A stretch of DNA of 64,000 nt, taken from contig CM045988.1 of the NCBI GenBank assembly GCA_025175895.1, positions 89,191,137 through 89,255,136 on the forward strand, written 5' to 3'. Every line of letters begins with the position of its first letter. Position 1 is the first letter of the stretch. The notes under the pieces were generated by a model, which searched no databases, was not told where the DNA came from, and saw nothing but the letters and a program-made list of their open reading frames with translations. A program made the position numbers and the translations under genes. The DNA is from Wurfbainia villosa (Eukaryota > Streptophyta > Magnoliopsida > Zingiberales > Zingiberaceae). Shown here one piece after another: positions 10,515-22,447 of the stretch.

Positions 10515-11406
10515 GTGAGACCTTGATGGTAATTAAGGGTGTGGAGTAGAGGCCAGACACGAGACTATACATTGAGCTGAGAATGGAGCGATGCGGGAAA
10601 AGTCAAGGGTAGAAGCAAGTCGAGTCAAGGACGAACGCGACTTGGAAAGGGTCTCGGATAAAAGTGATGCGATCCAAATCGGATGCGGAGACGACTCAGG
10701 AAGGATCTCGGACAGAAGTGGTCCGAGTCAGGTGTGGAGGTGATTTAAGAAAGGTCCTGTGAAGAAGCAACTTGAATAGGGTGCAGAGGCTACTTGAGAT
10801 GGGTCGAAGTTTGAAATTAAATAAGTTGAGTTGAAGCGGAAACGACTCAGGAAGGGTCTCAGGCAGAAGTGGTTCGAATCAGGTGTGGAAGTGATTCGAG
10901 AAGGGTCTTGTATAGAAGCAGTCTGAGTCGGGTGTGGAGGTGATTCAAGATGGGTCGAAGGTTGAAATAAGTCGAGTCGGGGCAGAGACGATTCAGTAAG
11001 TTTTAAACGTCGAAATGGTCGATTCAAGTGTAGAGGCAATTTAGGCAGGGTCAAAAGCTCAAGTAAGCTAACTTAGGAGGCGGGGACCGCTCTAGGGATT
11101 TCCTTCTTGGGGCGGAGTATACTTGGTTCCCTAACGATTGTTTCTCATCATGACCCTCATCTACTCGTGGCCCGTCATGTGGAAATTCCTAACAGGGCTT
11201 GTCCCCTAACCGCTTAACAGGCGACGTTATAGTAGATAACCCAGGTGCGTGAAGAACCCCCAAGAACTGAGACTATTCTTCTTCATCTTCTCTGTCTAAT
11301 TTAAGCATTGGAGAATCGTAAGCCGGAATCACTGGTGGTGGTCATTTGACATGTGTTGATTTTGACAGGGATACTATTGCGGACGTGAGAAAAAGCGATC
11401 GCATCA
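10440..11406 (+). repeat. 5' LTR of Tat-like element
   Basis: It matches 24885-25722 plus 29371-29560 block by block (GGATATAAYCYAGYCT start, GACCTTGATRGTAATTAAGG, AGGTGATTCRAGATGGGTCG, TCTCATCATGACCCTCA, AGACTATTCTTCTTCATCTT), and ends GATCGCATCA. Internally it has degenerate repeats of GGTCTCGGACAGAAGTGGTC type, about 100 bp apart. The segment matching the 3' LTR TATA region is missing here. Confidence 0.75.
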
Positions 11407-11425
11407 GTTGGCATTGTCTGTACGA
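11407..11425 (+). other. Primer-site region of Tat-like element
   Basis: GTTGGCATTGTCTGTACGA directly follows the LTR end. It resembles the TTGGCGCCGTCTG word that follows many Tat-type 5' LTRs, with CpG decay (GC to AT). The tRNA used is not determined. Confidence 0.5.
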
Positions 11426-11499
11426 AATCTTCGAGAGCAAAGACGTAGAGATGAGATCGCACAAAGTTCTTGTTTCAACTTCCGCTCTAGAGGAGGCCG

Positions 11500-13250
11500 C
11501 CATAAACTAACTCATTGTTAGCTAAAAGAGTTGGTTAGGACTGCTGTGGTGGAGGTCCTGACAGAAGAGTGGGAGAGGGTCAACCAACCTCTCTGCAACC
11601 CACTGGAAGAGCACCTATGCAAGTTTGAGAATGCAATGGCCCTACATTGATATTTTGACATTGTCAAGTGTCGAATATTCATTATCATCCTGGTAGGCGC
11701 GGCATAGAAGTGGTTCTAACTCCTTCGACTACGTACGATCTTTAACCAGCTTCAACAATCTTTGTAAAGTCTTCCTAAAACATTTTTCCAACTGTAAAAG
11801 GTATCAACCCACCACCTCTAGTTTGTTTCATATAAAGCAGGAACCAGATGAAACCCTCAGGAAGTACATTAGAGGTTTACTCGAGCTGCCCTATAGGTTC
11901 CTATGGCAGTTTCAGAGGTCCTCATGGCTGCCATTACTCAAGGACTGCGAGATATGGCGTTCTTTGATTCTCTGTCAAGGAATCCCCCCAAGGAGTACGA
12001 AGAATTGTTGGAGCATGCATAGAAGTATATTAATATGGAGGAAGCCCGAAAAGTTCATCAAGTTGTGAAAGGTACTACGTGGGGGGAGGGGGGGGTTCCA
12101 ATCTGTTAGTACCTATAAGATTCACATATCTCCACAATGGTATGATATTATCCACTTTGGGCCTAAGTCCTCATTTATTTTTGGGTTTTACCCAAAAGGC
12201 CTCATACCAATGGAGATATCTTTTTATCTTATAAGCACATGATCTTTTCCATGTCTTACCAATGTGGGACTTTGATTGTATTCCTCATACTCCCAATAAT
12301 CCTCCCTCAAACGAAGGACCACATTGAGCCCCCCTCAAGCTTATCCCTCCTCGAAGGACATTCTCTGCTTGATGTACGATCTTCAACCCACCAGGACTTT
12401 CTGCCAACTGTCTGGTCCTCCTGATCCAGTTGGACATCCTGTCAGTTGTCCAGCCCTGCTGACTCAACTGGACTTTTTGCCTAGTGTCTGGTTCTCTAGA
12501 TCCGGACATGGGATCTCCACTTCCTTCGTTCGAAGTTCATGACTTGACATGGATCATGACTCTGATACCAATTATTAGTTCCTATAAGATTCACATATCT
12601 CTACAATGGTATGATATTGCCCACATTGAGCCTAAGCCCTCATGGTTTTGTTTTTGGATTTTACCCAAAAGGTCTCATATCAATGGAGATATCTTTTTAT
12701 CTTATAAGCACATGATCTTTTTCATATCTTACCAATGTGAGACTTTGATTGTATTCCTCATACTCCCAACACAATCTAGTTGAGAAGATCAAGGAGCCTC
12801 ATCCAGCTCCCACCAAAAATGAGAAGTACCGTCCTTTTCTAGCCCCGATGCCGAACAAGCCACATGGAGTCATGATGGTCAACCTCCCACGTATGCCCTG
12901 TTTTGCCCGATAGCGAGAGATGGTGATCTACGAATAACATCAAGTTTTGCATCGGCCGGCTAGGTACACGAGAATCCCCGTAACCCCCTATCTCCATACT
13001 TCTGCATCTACCATGCAGAGTATGGTCACTCTAGCGACAGTTGCCAGGGGTTAAAATGGGATTTGGACCGGGTCAGGCCGGAGTATCCTCACTTGCACAC
13101 TTATTTGGAATCTCTTCCTATGAGGGGACACCTTTCTCGGGTCTATCGTCCCTGACCAACTTTGCGGAGAGGACCATACGACGGGCAAATGGGAGGTCGA
13201 GCAGTAGAAGCACCCCTAAAAATTCAGAGGGGAAAAGGACAAAGTAGCAG
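11500..13250 (+). pseudogene. Tat-like gag remnant
   Basis: A gag (capsid) remnant in several frames, broken by TRIM-2. At 11823-11890 the capsid block reads FHIKQEPDETLRKYI, typical of plant gypsy gag. Just downstream, the frame shifts and ALAKN-like and EELLEHA-like pieces follow to 12060. After the TRIM, sequence around 12800-12900 continues the spacer. At 13003-13044 there is a zinc knuckle, FCIYHAEYGHSSDSC, with C-x2-H-x4-H-x4-C spacing, the variant found in Tat/Athila-type gag. Frameshifts and stops show it is inactive. Confidence 0.7.
12104..12771 (-). mobile_element. TRIM retrotransposon (TRIM-2)
   Basis: A 668-bp TRIM. The left LTR 12104-12298 and right LTR 12573-12771 are near-identical over about 195 bp. 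Perfect 5-bp duplications CAATC lie at 12099-12103 and 12772-12776. TCTGATACCAAT at 12561-12572 is the reverse complement of the tRNA-iMet primer site ATTGGTATCAGA, so the element runs on the minus strand. The purine tract is the complement of AATCCTCCCTC at 12299-12308. The 270-bp interior is non-coding, with loose repeats of CCAACTGTCTGGTCCTC type. Much younger looking than TRIM-1. Confidence 0.9.
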
Positions 13251-13920
13251 AACAACAGTGACCATCGATGATGTGCCAACCCGCGGAGTCATCCATGTAA
13301 TAGCAGGAGGACCAACCGATGGAGATTCCACTCGGGCTCGCAGAGCCCATGCCCATTTCCTAGAGTCTTTGTCCGTTCATGAGGATCGAGCTATACAAGA
13401 CTCTCCCCCTATTAGCTTTGGGCCGAAGGACATGGCGAAGGTGGTGTTCCAACACAACGACGCTTTGGTAATTCGAGCCACCATTGCTAACTATGAGGTG
13501 ACCCGGGTATTGGTAGATTCAGGGAGTTTTATCAACATCCTATTTCAAGAGACTTTTTCCTAGATGCAGCTGGAGGGTGTGCAATTGGAGGAGGTGACGA
13601 CTTCCCTATTCAAGTTTGCAAGGCATTCGATTTTCCCTATGGGGCAGATTACTTTGCCTTTGATGTTGGGTAATATCTCGGCGCAGAGAACGGTCATGGC
13701 AACATTCCTAGTGGTCGATGCCCCATCCGCCTATAATGTTATGTTGGGGTGTCCTTATCTTGCAACTTTTCTAGCAGTGGCATCTTCACTACATCAGAAG
13801 TCGAAGTTCCCTGTTGGAAGGCTAGTGGGAGAAGTTCGAGGGGATTAGAAGGCTACTAGAGGCTGTCATGTGCAGTCTATTCGAGAGGATCAGAAGCGAG
13901 ATCGCCTTAAGAGTAAAGAG
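13162..13920 (+). pseudogene. Tat-like aspartic protease remnant
   Basis: Two consecutive frames separated by one in-frame stop at 13561-13563. The first ends with the protease active site VLVDSGSFINILF (near 13507-13545), after ALVIRATIANYEVTR. The second contains PMGQITLPLMLG, TFLVVDAPSAYNVMLG and KFPVG...GEVRGD, the conserved protease C-terminal part and the start of the protease-RT linker (VQSIRE near 13876). Reading through the single stop would give an otherwise continuous protease. RT should follow but does not: the sequence decays by 14040 and changes to tandem repeats. Confidence 0.8.
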
Positions 13921-14582
13921 GTGGATCCCCGAGTGATTTTTGAAGTATAGATGCTCAAAGAGACATACCTGAGGAAGGGAATCCATGATCAAGGGGAGCT
14001 CATCGAAATTTGGGGGGGGGGGGCACAAGACCACTCGGATTGCAAGGCAACTGAAGTACGAAGTGTTGTATTCTACCTGACAGGGAGAAGCAACCTGAAA
14101 TGTTGTATTCCACCTGATAGGCAGAAGTGGCCTGAAGTATTGTATTCTTTATGACATAGAGAAGCGACTTTAAGTGTTATATTCTTCCTAACAGAGAGAA
14201 ACGAGCCAAAGTGTTGTATTCAACCCAACACGGAGAAGCGGCCCGAAGTGTTGTATTCTATCTGACAGGGAGAAGCGGCATGAAGTGTTGTATTCTACCT
14301 GATAGGGAGAAGCAACTAGAAGTGTAGTATTCTGTCTGACAGGGAGAAGCGACCTGAAGTGTTATATTCTGCCTGATAGGGAGAAGGGGTTTAAAGTATT
14401 GTATTCTGTCTGACAGGGAGAAGCGACTGGAGTGTTGTATTTGACCCAACAGGGAGAAGCGCTCTGAAGTGTTGTATTCTACCTAACAGGGAGAAGTGGT
14501 CTGAAATGTTGTATTCTGCCTGATAGAGAGAAACAACCCAAAGTATTGTATTCTGCCTGACAAGGAGAAGCGACCCGCAGTA

Positions 14583-15524
14583 TGTAGGGTGATCTTTGGA
14601 AGCTAGAGGGGGGGGGAGGGTGAATAGCACGTTTTCGTTTCTACAAGAGTGGTTAGCGGAAGTACAACAAATATAATATAAATATAAATGAAAACACAAT
14701 GCTAACAAAGCCTTTACGTGGTTCGGAGATAACACTCCTACTCCACGGCGATCCTTAAGGTGGATCAACCCAAGCAATTCCACTAAGAAGCTTTCTCTTT
14801 TACAAACCCTCCTCTTCTTACAAAGAATGTAGATGAAGATTAGAGAGGAGGAGAATTAAACACTTGAAAGCTTTTGAAAACTTTGTGGGGGCTTGAGAGA
14901 AGGATCAGAGAATAAGCATTAGCCCTCAAAGCCACCACCATCCCTCTTTTTATAGAGAGAAGGATATTTTTCCCGTTGGGCTTCCATCAGTCGACTGATT
15001 GTCTGATCAGTCGACTGCCAGCTCCTGGCAGTCGACTGATCGTCAGGGTTTCAGCCTGACTCAGTCGAGCACCTGACCAGTCGACTGATACATCGTATCA
15101 GTCGACTGATACTCATCAAGTATGAATAATTCATACTTGATTTTACCCCCTAGACTTAGACTCAACCTTCTAGCTCTTCCTTAAGCCTTGCGCCTCCAGG
15201 ATCCCTCCGAGTCCGCGACTTGTTCATCCTTTGCGCTTTGCTTCCAAGAGCTTCCTTCGGTTTTGTCATGTCTTGGGTTTCCCTTTGCCAAAGCGTGCTT
15301 GGACTTTACACCGCCAAGACTACATGCTTGGACTTATGCTGTCAAGACTTGTCTTTGGACTTCCTTTGCCAAGATCACACTTGGACTTGTCTTTACCAAG
15401 TCTTCATACTTGGATTTACTTGTCACTTAAACACGTTCACAATTAGACCACAACACATTGCCTAACTTAGATGATTATCCAAACATCAATACATATAAAT
15501 GCTTGGGGCATTGTTGCACCAACA
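14583..15524 (-). repeat. 3' LTR of copia-1
   Basis: 942 bp, from TGTAGGGTGATC to GTTGCACCAACA. It holds five exact CAGTCGACTG palindromes (14988, 15008, 15029, 15078, 15099). It is about 150 bp shorter than the 5' LTR, which carries extra sequence between palindromes (around 21790-21960). Confidence 0.9.
14948..14957 (-). promoter_or_regulatory. TATA box of copia-1 3' LTR
   Basis: The minus strand reads CTCTATAAAAAG. It lies about 30 bp downstream, in element direction, of the palindrome cluster. The same TATA context occurs in the 5' LTR near 21713-21724. Confidence 0.6.
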
Positions 15525-15540
15525 ATCTCCCCCTTTTTGA
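15525..15540 (-). other. Polypurine tract of copia-1
   Basis: The minus strand reads CAAAAAGGGGGAGAT directly before the 3' LTR, where second-strand synthesis is primed. Confidence 0.8.
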
Positions 15541-16584
15541 TGTTTGACAATCATTCAAGTTAGGTCTTTAAAATATGCACATAATCAAATTTCCAATATA
15601 TTTTCAATATGAATTCTAACTTAAACATTCCTTCCTTCTCCCCCTTTGACACACATCAAAAAGAGAAGGATTCATAAATTTCATAAAAGAATTAAATTTG
15701 TTGTAATCTTGAACTAAGGTATAAGATTGAAATTAAGCTCCCCCTTAATCCAAGATATGGTTCATGATGAATGACTAACATGTGGAACAAAAAGATTGAA
15801 GGTCAAATCCTAACTTTGCACCAACAATGTAAGTTTGGAGATGAAAAGATATATATTATGAAACTCCCCCTAAAACATTGCATAAAACAATCCTAAAAAC
15901 TTGTTTATACTGAATATTATCATACCATAGTTTTAGGACATTTCAAGATACATTTAAATGCAAGAAATAGAGCTTTTTATCAGAAAATACAATGTATCAG
16001 TCGACTGGATTCTTATTCAGTCGACTGATACGCCTGAAATTCGAATTTCAGCCTTTTCAACCCAACTTCAGAAATGTGTTAGAAATTCTAAAAACCTCGA
16101 AAAATCACGAAATCTTGTATATACATTTCTGAAATCATTTTTTATCAAGGAAAAATAATTTGAAAAATATATATTTTCCAGATTTCAAGATTGATACAAA
16201 CTTGGAAACTAACAAAAATTCTAATATTTTTACAAACTTTGTATCACTTTTGTGTTCCACTTGAAAACTGTTTTTCAAAATATGATAAACATAGTTTAAA
16301 TTATGTTTTATTTGACATTTCCAATCACATTCTTGGAGCTATATGCACATCAATTGTGTATAAGTCTTCCCAATGATTGGTCCAATGAAGGATTAATGCC
16401 TCTAGATGACACTTTGGTCCATAATAATGCATCATAACAAGCATGATGAACCAAGTGCATCTTTCTAACATCTCACATGATGTCTAAGTGTCTAAATACA
16501 TAAATCATGGTTTCTTAGGTCTATTGTGAGATGTTTAGAGGTATAAATCCTAGAATTTCTATAGGATCATGCAAACCTATACCT
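15541..16584 (-). other. Copia-1 3' non-coding region
   Basis: About 1 kb of AT-rich sequence between the RNase H stop and the purine tract, with no domain. Two extra CAGTCGACTG palindromes lie near 15998 and 16019, outside the LTR. SIRE-type elements can carry an envelope-like frame here, but none is visible. Confidence 0.5.
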
Positions 16585-19500
16585 TTATTCAACTAAGCAC
16601 ATCCCAAGTTCTCTCCTAAGTGATGAAAATTCTACTTCGGAGAGAGCCTTGGTAAATATGTCGGCTAGGTTGGACTTGGATTCAATGTCTCCCTTAGCCA
16701 CATGATCTCTAATGAAGTGATATTTTACTTCAATGTGCTTGGTCCTAGAGTGATGCACCGGATTTTTGGTCAAATTTATGGTGCTCACATTATCACAAAA
16801 TACTTTCATGTTGGAGTAAGATAGCTCATAATCCTCTAAGGTATGTTTCATCCATAGTAGTTGAGCTACACAACCACCCATAGTCACAAACTCAGTCTCG
16901 GTGGTGGATAGGGCAACACAAGGTTGCTTCCTACTACTTCAACTAACTAGGGAGGACCCAAGAAATTGGCATCCACCACTAGTGCTCTTCCGATCCAATT
17001 TGCAACCGGCATAATCGAAATCGGTGTACCTAACCAAATCAAAAGACCTAGTCCTAGGGTACCATAGTCCTACATTTAGTGTTCCTTTGATATATCTGAA
17101 TCTTAACGGCAACTAAATGAGATTCTTTGACACATGATTGATACCTAGAACACATACCAACCGCAAATAATATATCAGGTCTACTAGCGGTTAGGTACAA
17201 TAGACTACCAATCAAACTCCTATAGAGTGTAAGGTCAATTTGTTTTCCTTCATTATCACCATCTATTTTTGTATTAGTTGTCATAGGGGTTGACACTACT
17301 TTAACATTTTCCAAACCAAATTTCTTAATCATTTCCTAAGCATATTTGGTTTGGTAAATATAAATTCCTTCACTTGTTTGTTTTACTTGTAGTCCTAGGA
17401 AGAAATTTAGTTCCCCAACTAGACTCATCTCAAACTCATTTTCCATATTCTTGATAAAGTCTTGAAGAAGATCGTCATTTGTTGACCCAAAGATAATGTC
17501 ATCAACATATACTTAGGCTACAAAGATGTCCTTTAATGTTGACTTTATAAATAGAGTTTGATCTATACTACCCCTCTTAAAGTCCTTAGAGATTAAGAAA
17601 GATGATAATCTTTCATACCAAGTCCGGGGAGCTTGTTTCAAATCATATAAGGCTTTCCTAAGCTTGTATACATGGTTTGGATATTCCATACTTTCAAACC
17701 CGGGAGGTTGTTCTACATAGACCTCTTCCTTAATGGACCCATTTAGGAATGCCGATTTAACATCCATTTGATGAAATTTGAAACCCATATAGGAGGCATA
17801 CCCTAATAGGATCCTAATAAACTCTAATCTAGCAACCGGGGCATATATTTCATCATAGTCAAGTCCTTCAACTTGATTAAAGCTCCTTGCAACTAACCTT
17901 GCCTTATTCCTAGTAATATTTCCTTGGTCATCTAGTTTATTCCTAAAGACCCATCTTGTAGTAATGATGGTGTTGTCATTGGATCTAGGAACTAACTCCC
18001 ATACTTGACTTCTTTCAAATTGAGTCAATTCATCTTGCATTGCTAAGATCCAATCCGGATCAAGTAATGCATCTTTGATTGTTTTGGGCTCAATTTGAAA
18101 GATTAGGGCTATATGACTAGAAGGATCTCTATGAAATGACCTAGTCCTAACTCCTTGAGATAATTCACCTACAATTTGATCTAGAGGGTGATTTTGATGA
18201 ACACTTATTGTTCTAGGAGGTGTATTAGCTTGAGTTTGATCATGATTATCCTCAATTCTTCTTTCATCATCAGAATCACCTCTTACTCCCCCTTGATTCA
18301 ATTCTCCCCCTTGATCATTACCTCCTAAAGTTAAATCTTGAAATTGTTGGGTAATTTCTTGATTTTTGTCATTGATATCATCATCAATGGGGGATTTCCT
18401 AGGGTATGTTTTAGAGGTTTCATCAAATTGGACATTTGAAGATTCCTCAATCTTTTGAGTTTTCTTATTATAAACTCTATACCCTACACTAGTGGATGAG
18501 TATCCAACTAGGATTCTCTCATCCGCTTTGGACTCAAATTTGTCTAGGTTATATTTGGTGTTTAAAATATAAACTTTGCATCCAAAGACCTTAAAATAGT
18601 GAATTGTTGGAATTGTATCATTCCATAATTCAAATGGGGTTTTTCCTAAAAACCTATGAATTAAAACCCTATTTTGGATATAGCAAGCGGTGTTAACCAC
18701 TTCTGCCCACAAGTAGCTAGGTAAAGAATATGCATTTAGCATAGTCCTAGTCGCTTCTTGTAGGGCACGATTCTTCCTTTCCACAATCCCATTTTGTTGG
18801 GGTGTTCTAGAACAAGAAAATTCGTGCTTGTACCCTTGTTCTAGATAAAAAGTTGAGAAATTAGAATTCTCAAATTCTCCACCATGATCACTACGGATCC
18901 GGTTGATTTTGAGTTTTCTTTCATTCTCTACTCTCTTACTAAATCCTATGATTATTCCTAGGGTTTCATCCTTATTTTTCATGAAAAATACCCAAGTAAA
19001 TATAGAGAAATCATCCACTATTACTAAATAATATTTACTATCAATCATGAAAGGGGTACTATGACAATCAAATAAGTCCATATGCAATAGTTCTAAAGGT
19101 AAAGCGGTACTAAGTAAAATTTTATCTTTGTGTGATGTTTTTGATTGCTTCCCTTCTTGGCATGCATCACACATTTTGTCCTTGAGAAACTTGACTTTTG
19201 GCAATTTTTTGACTAACTTCATTTTGGCTATTTTGACTATGTTCTTCATGTTTATGTGCCCTAGCCTCCTATGCCAAAGTCAACTCTCTTCCTCTTTTGC
19301 AATAAGACACTTAGTAGAAGCATTAGTAGCATAGAATAAATCAACATAATATATATTTGATTTCCTAAAACCTACTAGCATGCAATCATTTAGAGTTTTG
19401 TGTCTTATAAAATATTTTGAAGATATCAAAATTTGCATCACATAATTGGCTTACACTAAGTAAATTAAATTTCATTTTTTTAAACTAATAATACTTTATA

Positions 19501-19690
19501 AATGGCAAGGTTGGGGGATACCTTAATTGTGTCTTTTTCTAGAATCTTAAGTTTGCCACTATTTCCAAAAGACACCTTCCTCTTGCAAGTGTGGTTGATA
19601 GTTGAAAATTTACTCTCATCACCGGTCATATGTTTTGAGCATCCACTATCAACAATCCATAAGCTTGGTTCTTCTACCTATACAACATGA
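16585..19690 (-). pseudogene. Copia-1 pol (protease, integrase, RT, RNase H)
   Basis: Protease near 19621-19656 has VDSGCSKHMTG. A stop lies just before it. Integrase, 19249-18550, has CDACQEGKQ, LLHMDLFD, IRSDHGGEFEN and PQQNGIVERKN, so the catalytic D, D and E are all present. RT, 18000-17350, has RWVFRNKLDDQGN, QMDVKSAFLNGSI and LKQAPRTWYERL. A TAA at 17513-17515 stops translation just before the catalytic YVDDIIFG. RNase H and tail, 17332-16585, has SRPDILFAVGMCSR and SKSNLADIFTKALSE, with frameshifts near 17080 and 16930. The longest open stretch is 578 codons. It ends in the usual LGMC(V/L)E tail. Confidence 0.9.
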
Positions 19691-20099
19691 AAAATGCAAG
19701 CCTTAGGTACCCAAATTTTAGGACCACTAGCATCAATCAAAAATTTTTTAGGGACCCAAGTCTTTCTAACCTTGCTCCTAACGGTGGATTTTCTACTAAC
19801 AAGAGATGTAAATGCTACCTCCTTTTCCTTAGGTTTATATCCCATTCCGACCTTGTTGTAAATAGTCCTTTGATCCTTAATTATCATATCTAGGTATTTA
19901 GAACCATTTGTAAATTTTTCTAAGCATGCTCTTAGTTCACCTATTTCTTTTCTTAACTCATCATTTTCATCTCTAAGTGTACATGTATCATCACAAAGTG
20001 TTTCTACATTCTTAAGTGTCTTAATTTCTACTTTTTTGATCTATTTAGAGCATTTTAAAGGCATGCAATGGTTTTGTAAAGTAAATCTACCCCAGGGGA

Positions 20100-21299
20100 G
20101 TTGCTTACCTCATCATCACTTGATGATGATTCGTCACTTGAAGAAGAGGATGGAGATTCCTCACTTAAGCTCCCGACTTCCTCCTCCAAGGCCATGAGAG
20201 CTAGGTTCCGAGTGGCATGACACACTTCTTCATCATTGGAAGAGTCCTCTATGCTTAGTGTGTCCTATGTTTGAGCCACCATTGCCTCCTTCTTCTTTTT
20301 CTCCTTCTTTTCCTTCTTTTCCTTATGCTGCTTTTCTTTCTCCTCCTTCTTCTTTAATTCCGGGAAATTTGGCTTGATGTGCCCTTTCTTGTTGCAACCA
20401 TAACAAGTTACGTTAGATGAAGGAATTTAACTAGTAGAAGACTTACCCCTTGAGGATTGAAACATCCTCCTCACATCCTTCTTGGTGAGTTTTCGTGACC
20501 TCCCACCAAACTTCTTGACATAATGAGCCACCTCGCTAGCTGATAGCTCATCTTCACTACTAGATGAATCTTCCTCGGATTCGGATGAGGAAGACACTTC
20601 TTTCTTCTCCTTATTCTTCTTGTCCTTCTTCCCTACAAAAAGAGCTACACCTTTCTCTTTGGATGAAGTGTTAGCTTGCTCGTACAACTCAAATTCACAA
20701 AATAACTCGTCTAATTTAACCAAAGAAAGATCCCTAGAGACCTTATAGGCATATACCATTGAAGCCCATAAGGCTGTTCTAGGGAAGACTTGGAGTACAT
20801 ACCTCACAAGGTCTCGGTTGTCAACCTTCTCACCTATCACATGTAGTCCGTTGACTACTTTCTTGAAGCGACCGTGCATTTGGCTCACGGTTTCGTTGGT
20901 CTTCATGGCGAAGCTTTGAAGTTGACCTATTAAGAGATCTCTCTTGGCTCTTCTTGTTTCCTTGGATCCCTCGTTGAGCTCAATTAACTTCTCCCAAAGC
21001 TCCTTCGCCAATTCAAAAAGCCCCACCTTGCTTAGTTGCTCTTTTGACAACCCACAATATTGAAGTGTGGTTGTTGCCTTGGCGTTAGCTTGAGCCTTCT
21101 TGGCCATGTCCCTCGTCCAATCCTTGGTCGGTATGGGTGCTCCATGTTCATCGACCGACTTTTCGAAACCATCTACAACACTAAATCAATTTTCAATATC
21201 GTTCATAAGATAATACTCCATCCTACCTTTCCAGTAGCTGAAGTCGTTGCCGTCGAAGAATGGAGGCCTCGCTGTGCTATACCCCTCTTGGAAAGCCAT
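20100..21299 (-). pseudogene. Copia-1 gag
   Basis: It starts at 21299 with MAFQEGYSTARPPFFDG and YWKGRMEYYL, the usual copia gag opening about 40 bp after the primer site. A stop at 21186-21188 and a gap precede the main frame 21107-20427, with the UBN2/Retrotran_gag block (LWEKLIELNEGS, DLLIGQLQSFAMK, VSQMHGRFKKVVNGL, FPRTALWASMVYAYK). An acidic serine-rich stretch follows. The zinc knuckle (20364-20405) reads CYGCNKKGHIKPNF: the last cysteine is replaced by Phe, so the CCHC site is broken. A lysine and serine-rich tail runs to about 20100. Confidence 0.85.
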
Positions 21300-21338
21300 C
21301 TTGCTCCGGTTGATTGTTAGATCTTCTGATGTGATCCG

Positions 21339-21351
21339 GGCTCTGATACCA
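21339..21351 (-). other. tRNA-iMet primer site of copia-1
   Basis: The minus strand reads TGGTATCAGAGCC two bases inside the 5' LTR, complementary to the 3' end of plant initiator methionine tRNA. Confidence 0.9.
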
Positions 21352-21353
21352 CT

Positions 21354-22447
21354 TGTAGGGTGATCTTTGGAAGCTAGAGGGGGGGTGAATAGTACGTTTT
21401 CGTTTCTACAAGAGTGGTTAGCGGAAGCACAACAAATATAATATAAATATAAATGAAAACACAATGCTAACAAAGCCTTTACGTGGTTTGGAGATAACGC
21501 TCCTACTCCACGGCGATCCTTAAGGTGGATCAACCCAAGCGATTCCACTAAGAAGCTTTCTCTTTTACAAACCCTCCTCTTCTTACAAAGGATGTAGATG
21601 AAGATTAGAGAGGAGGAGAAGAATTAAACACTTGAAAGCTTTTGAAAACTTGTGGGGGCTTGAGAGAAGGATCAGAGAATAAGTATTAGCCCTCAAAGCC
21701 ACCACCAGCCCTCTTTTTATAGAGAGAGGGTTGTTTTTCCCATTGGGCTTCCATCAGTCGATTGATGTACAGCATCAGTCGACTGTCGTCAAAACCAACG
21801 ACTTCTGACTAAGCAAATCCACAGAGATACGCAACCACAATTTCCAACAGCCGCTTGATCAGTCGAGTGATCGCCGCATGGAGTCGAGTGAGACTCTATT
21901 CTGTGCTCATCTTCGACACGATCAATTGATCGCCAAGATATCAGATCGCCACTCTCGGTTGATCGATCGTCGTGTTTCACCGACTCAGTTGAGCACCTGA
22001 CTAGTCGACTGATACATCGTATCATTCGACTGATACTCATCAAATATGAATAATTCATACTTGATTTTACCCCTAGACCTAGACTCAACCTTCTAGCTCT
22101 TCCTTAAGCCTTGCGCCTCCAGGATCCCTCCGAGTTCGCGACTTGTTCATCCTTTGCACTTTGCTTCCAAGAGCTTCCTTCGGTTTTGTCATGTCTTGGG
22201 TTTCCCTTTGCCAAAGCGTGCTTGGACTTTACGCCACCAAGGCTACATGCTTGGACTTACACTGCCAAGACTTGCCTTTGGACTTCCTTTGCCAAGATCA
22301 CACTTGGACTTGTCTTTACCAAGTCTTCATACTTAGATTTACCTATCACTTAAACACGTTCACAATTAGACCACAACGCATTGCCTAACTTAAATGATTA
22401 TCCAAACATCAACACATATAAATGTTTGGGGCATTGTTGCACCAACA
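21354..22447 (-). repeat. 5' LTR of copia-1
   Basis: 1094 bp, TGTAGGG to CACCAACA, closely matching 14583-15524 outside the palindrome region. That region differs strongly: extra ATCGCC and GTCGAGTGA words replace part of the CAGTCGACTG series. Confidence 0.9.

Larger units (their letters stand above)
14583..22447 (-). mobile_element. Copia-1 LTR retrotransposon (SIRE-like)
   Basis: A 7865-bp element with two LTRs, primer site, purine tract and decayed gag-pol on the minus strand. It is flanked by CAGTA (14578-14582) and AAGTA (22448-22452), a 5-bp target duplication with one mismatch. It sits inside a unit of the 37-bp array of the Tat-like element. Domain order is gag, protease, integrase, RT, RNase H, the copia order. 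The long acidic serine-rich gag tail and integrase motifs resemble the SIRE/Maximus branch, but no envelope-like frame is seen. Confidence 0.9.

Noticed and set aside
11823..12068. Treating 11823-12068 as a separate small gene
   Set aside because: The motif is the gag capsid of the Tat-like element. The frame continues with a shift and is cut by TRIM-2.
22111..22388. Overlapping 60-81-codon frames, repeated at 15188-15465
   Set aside because: They fall in the CCAAG/CTTGGACTT blocks of the copia-1 LTRs. Three frames are open at once and all are inside LTR sequence.
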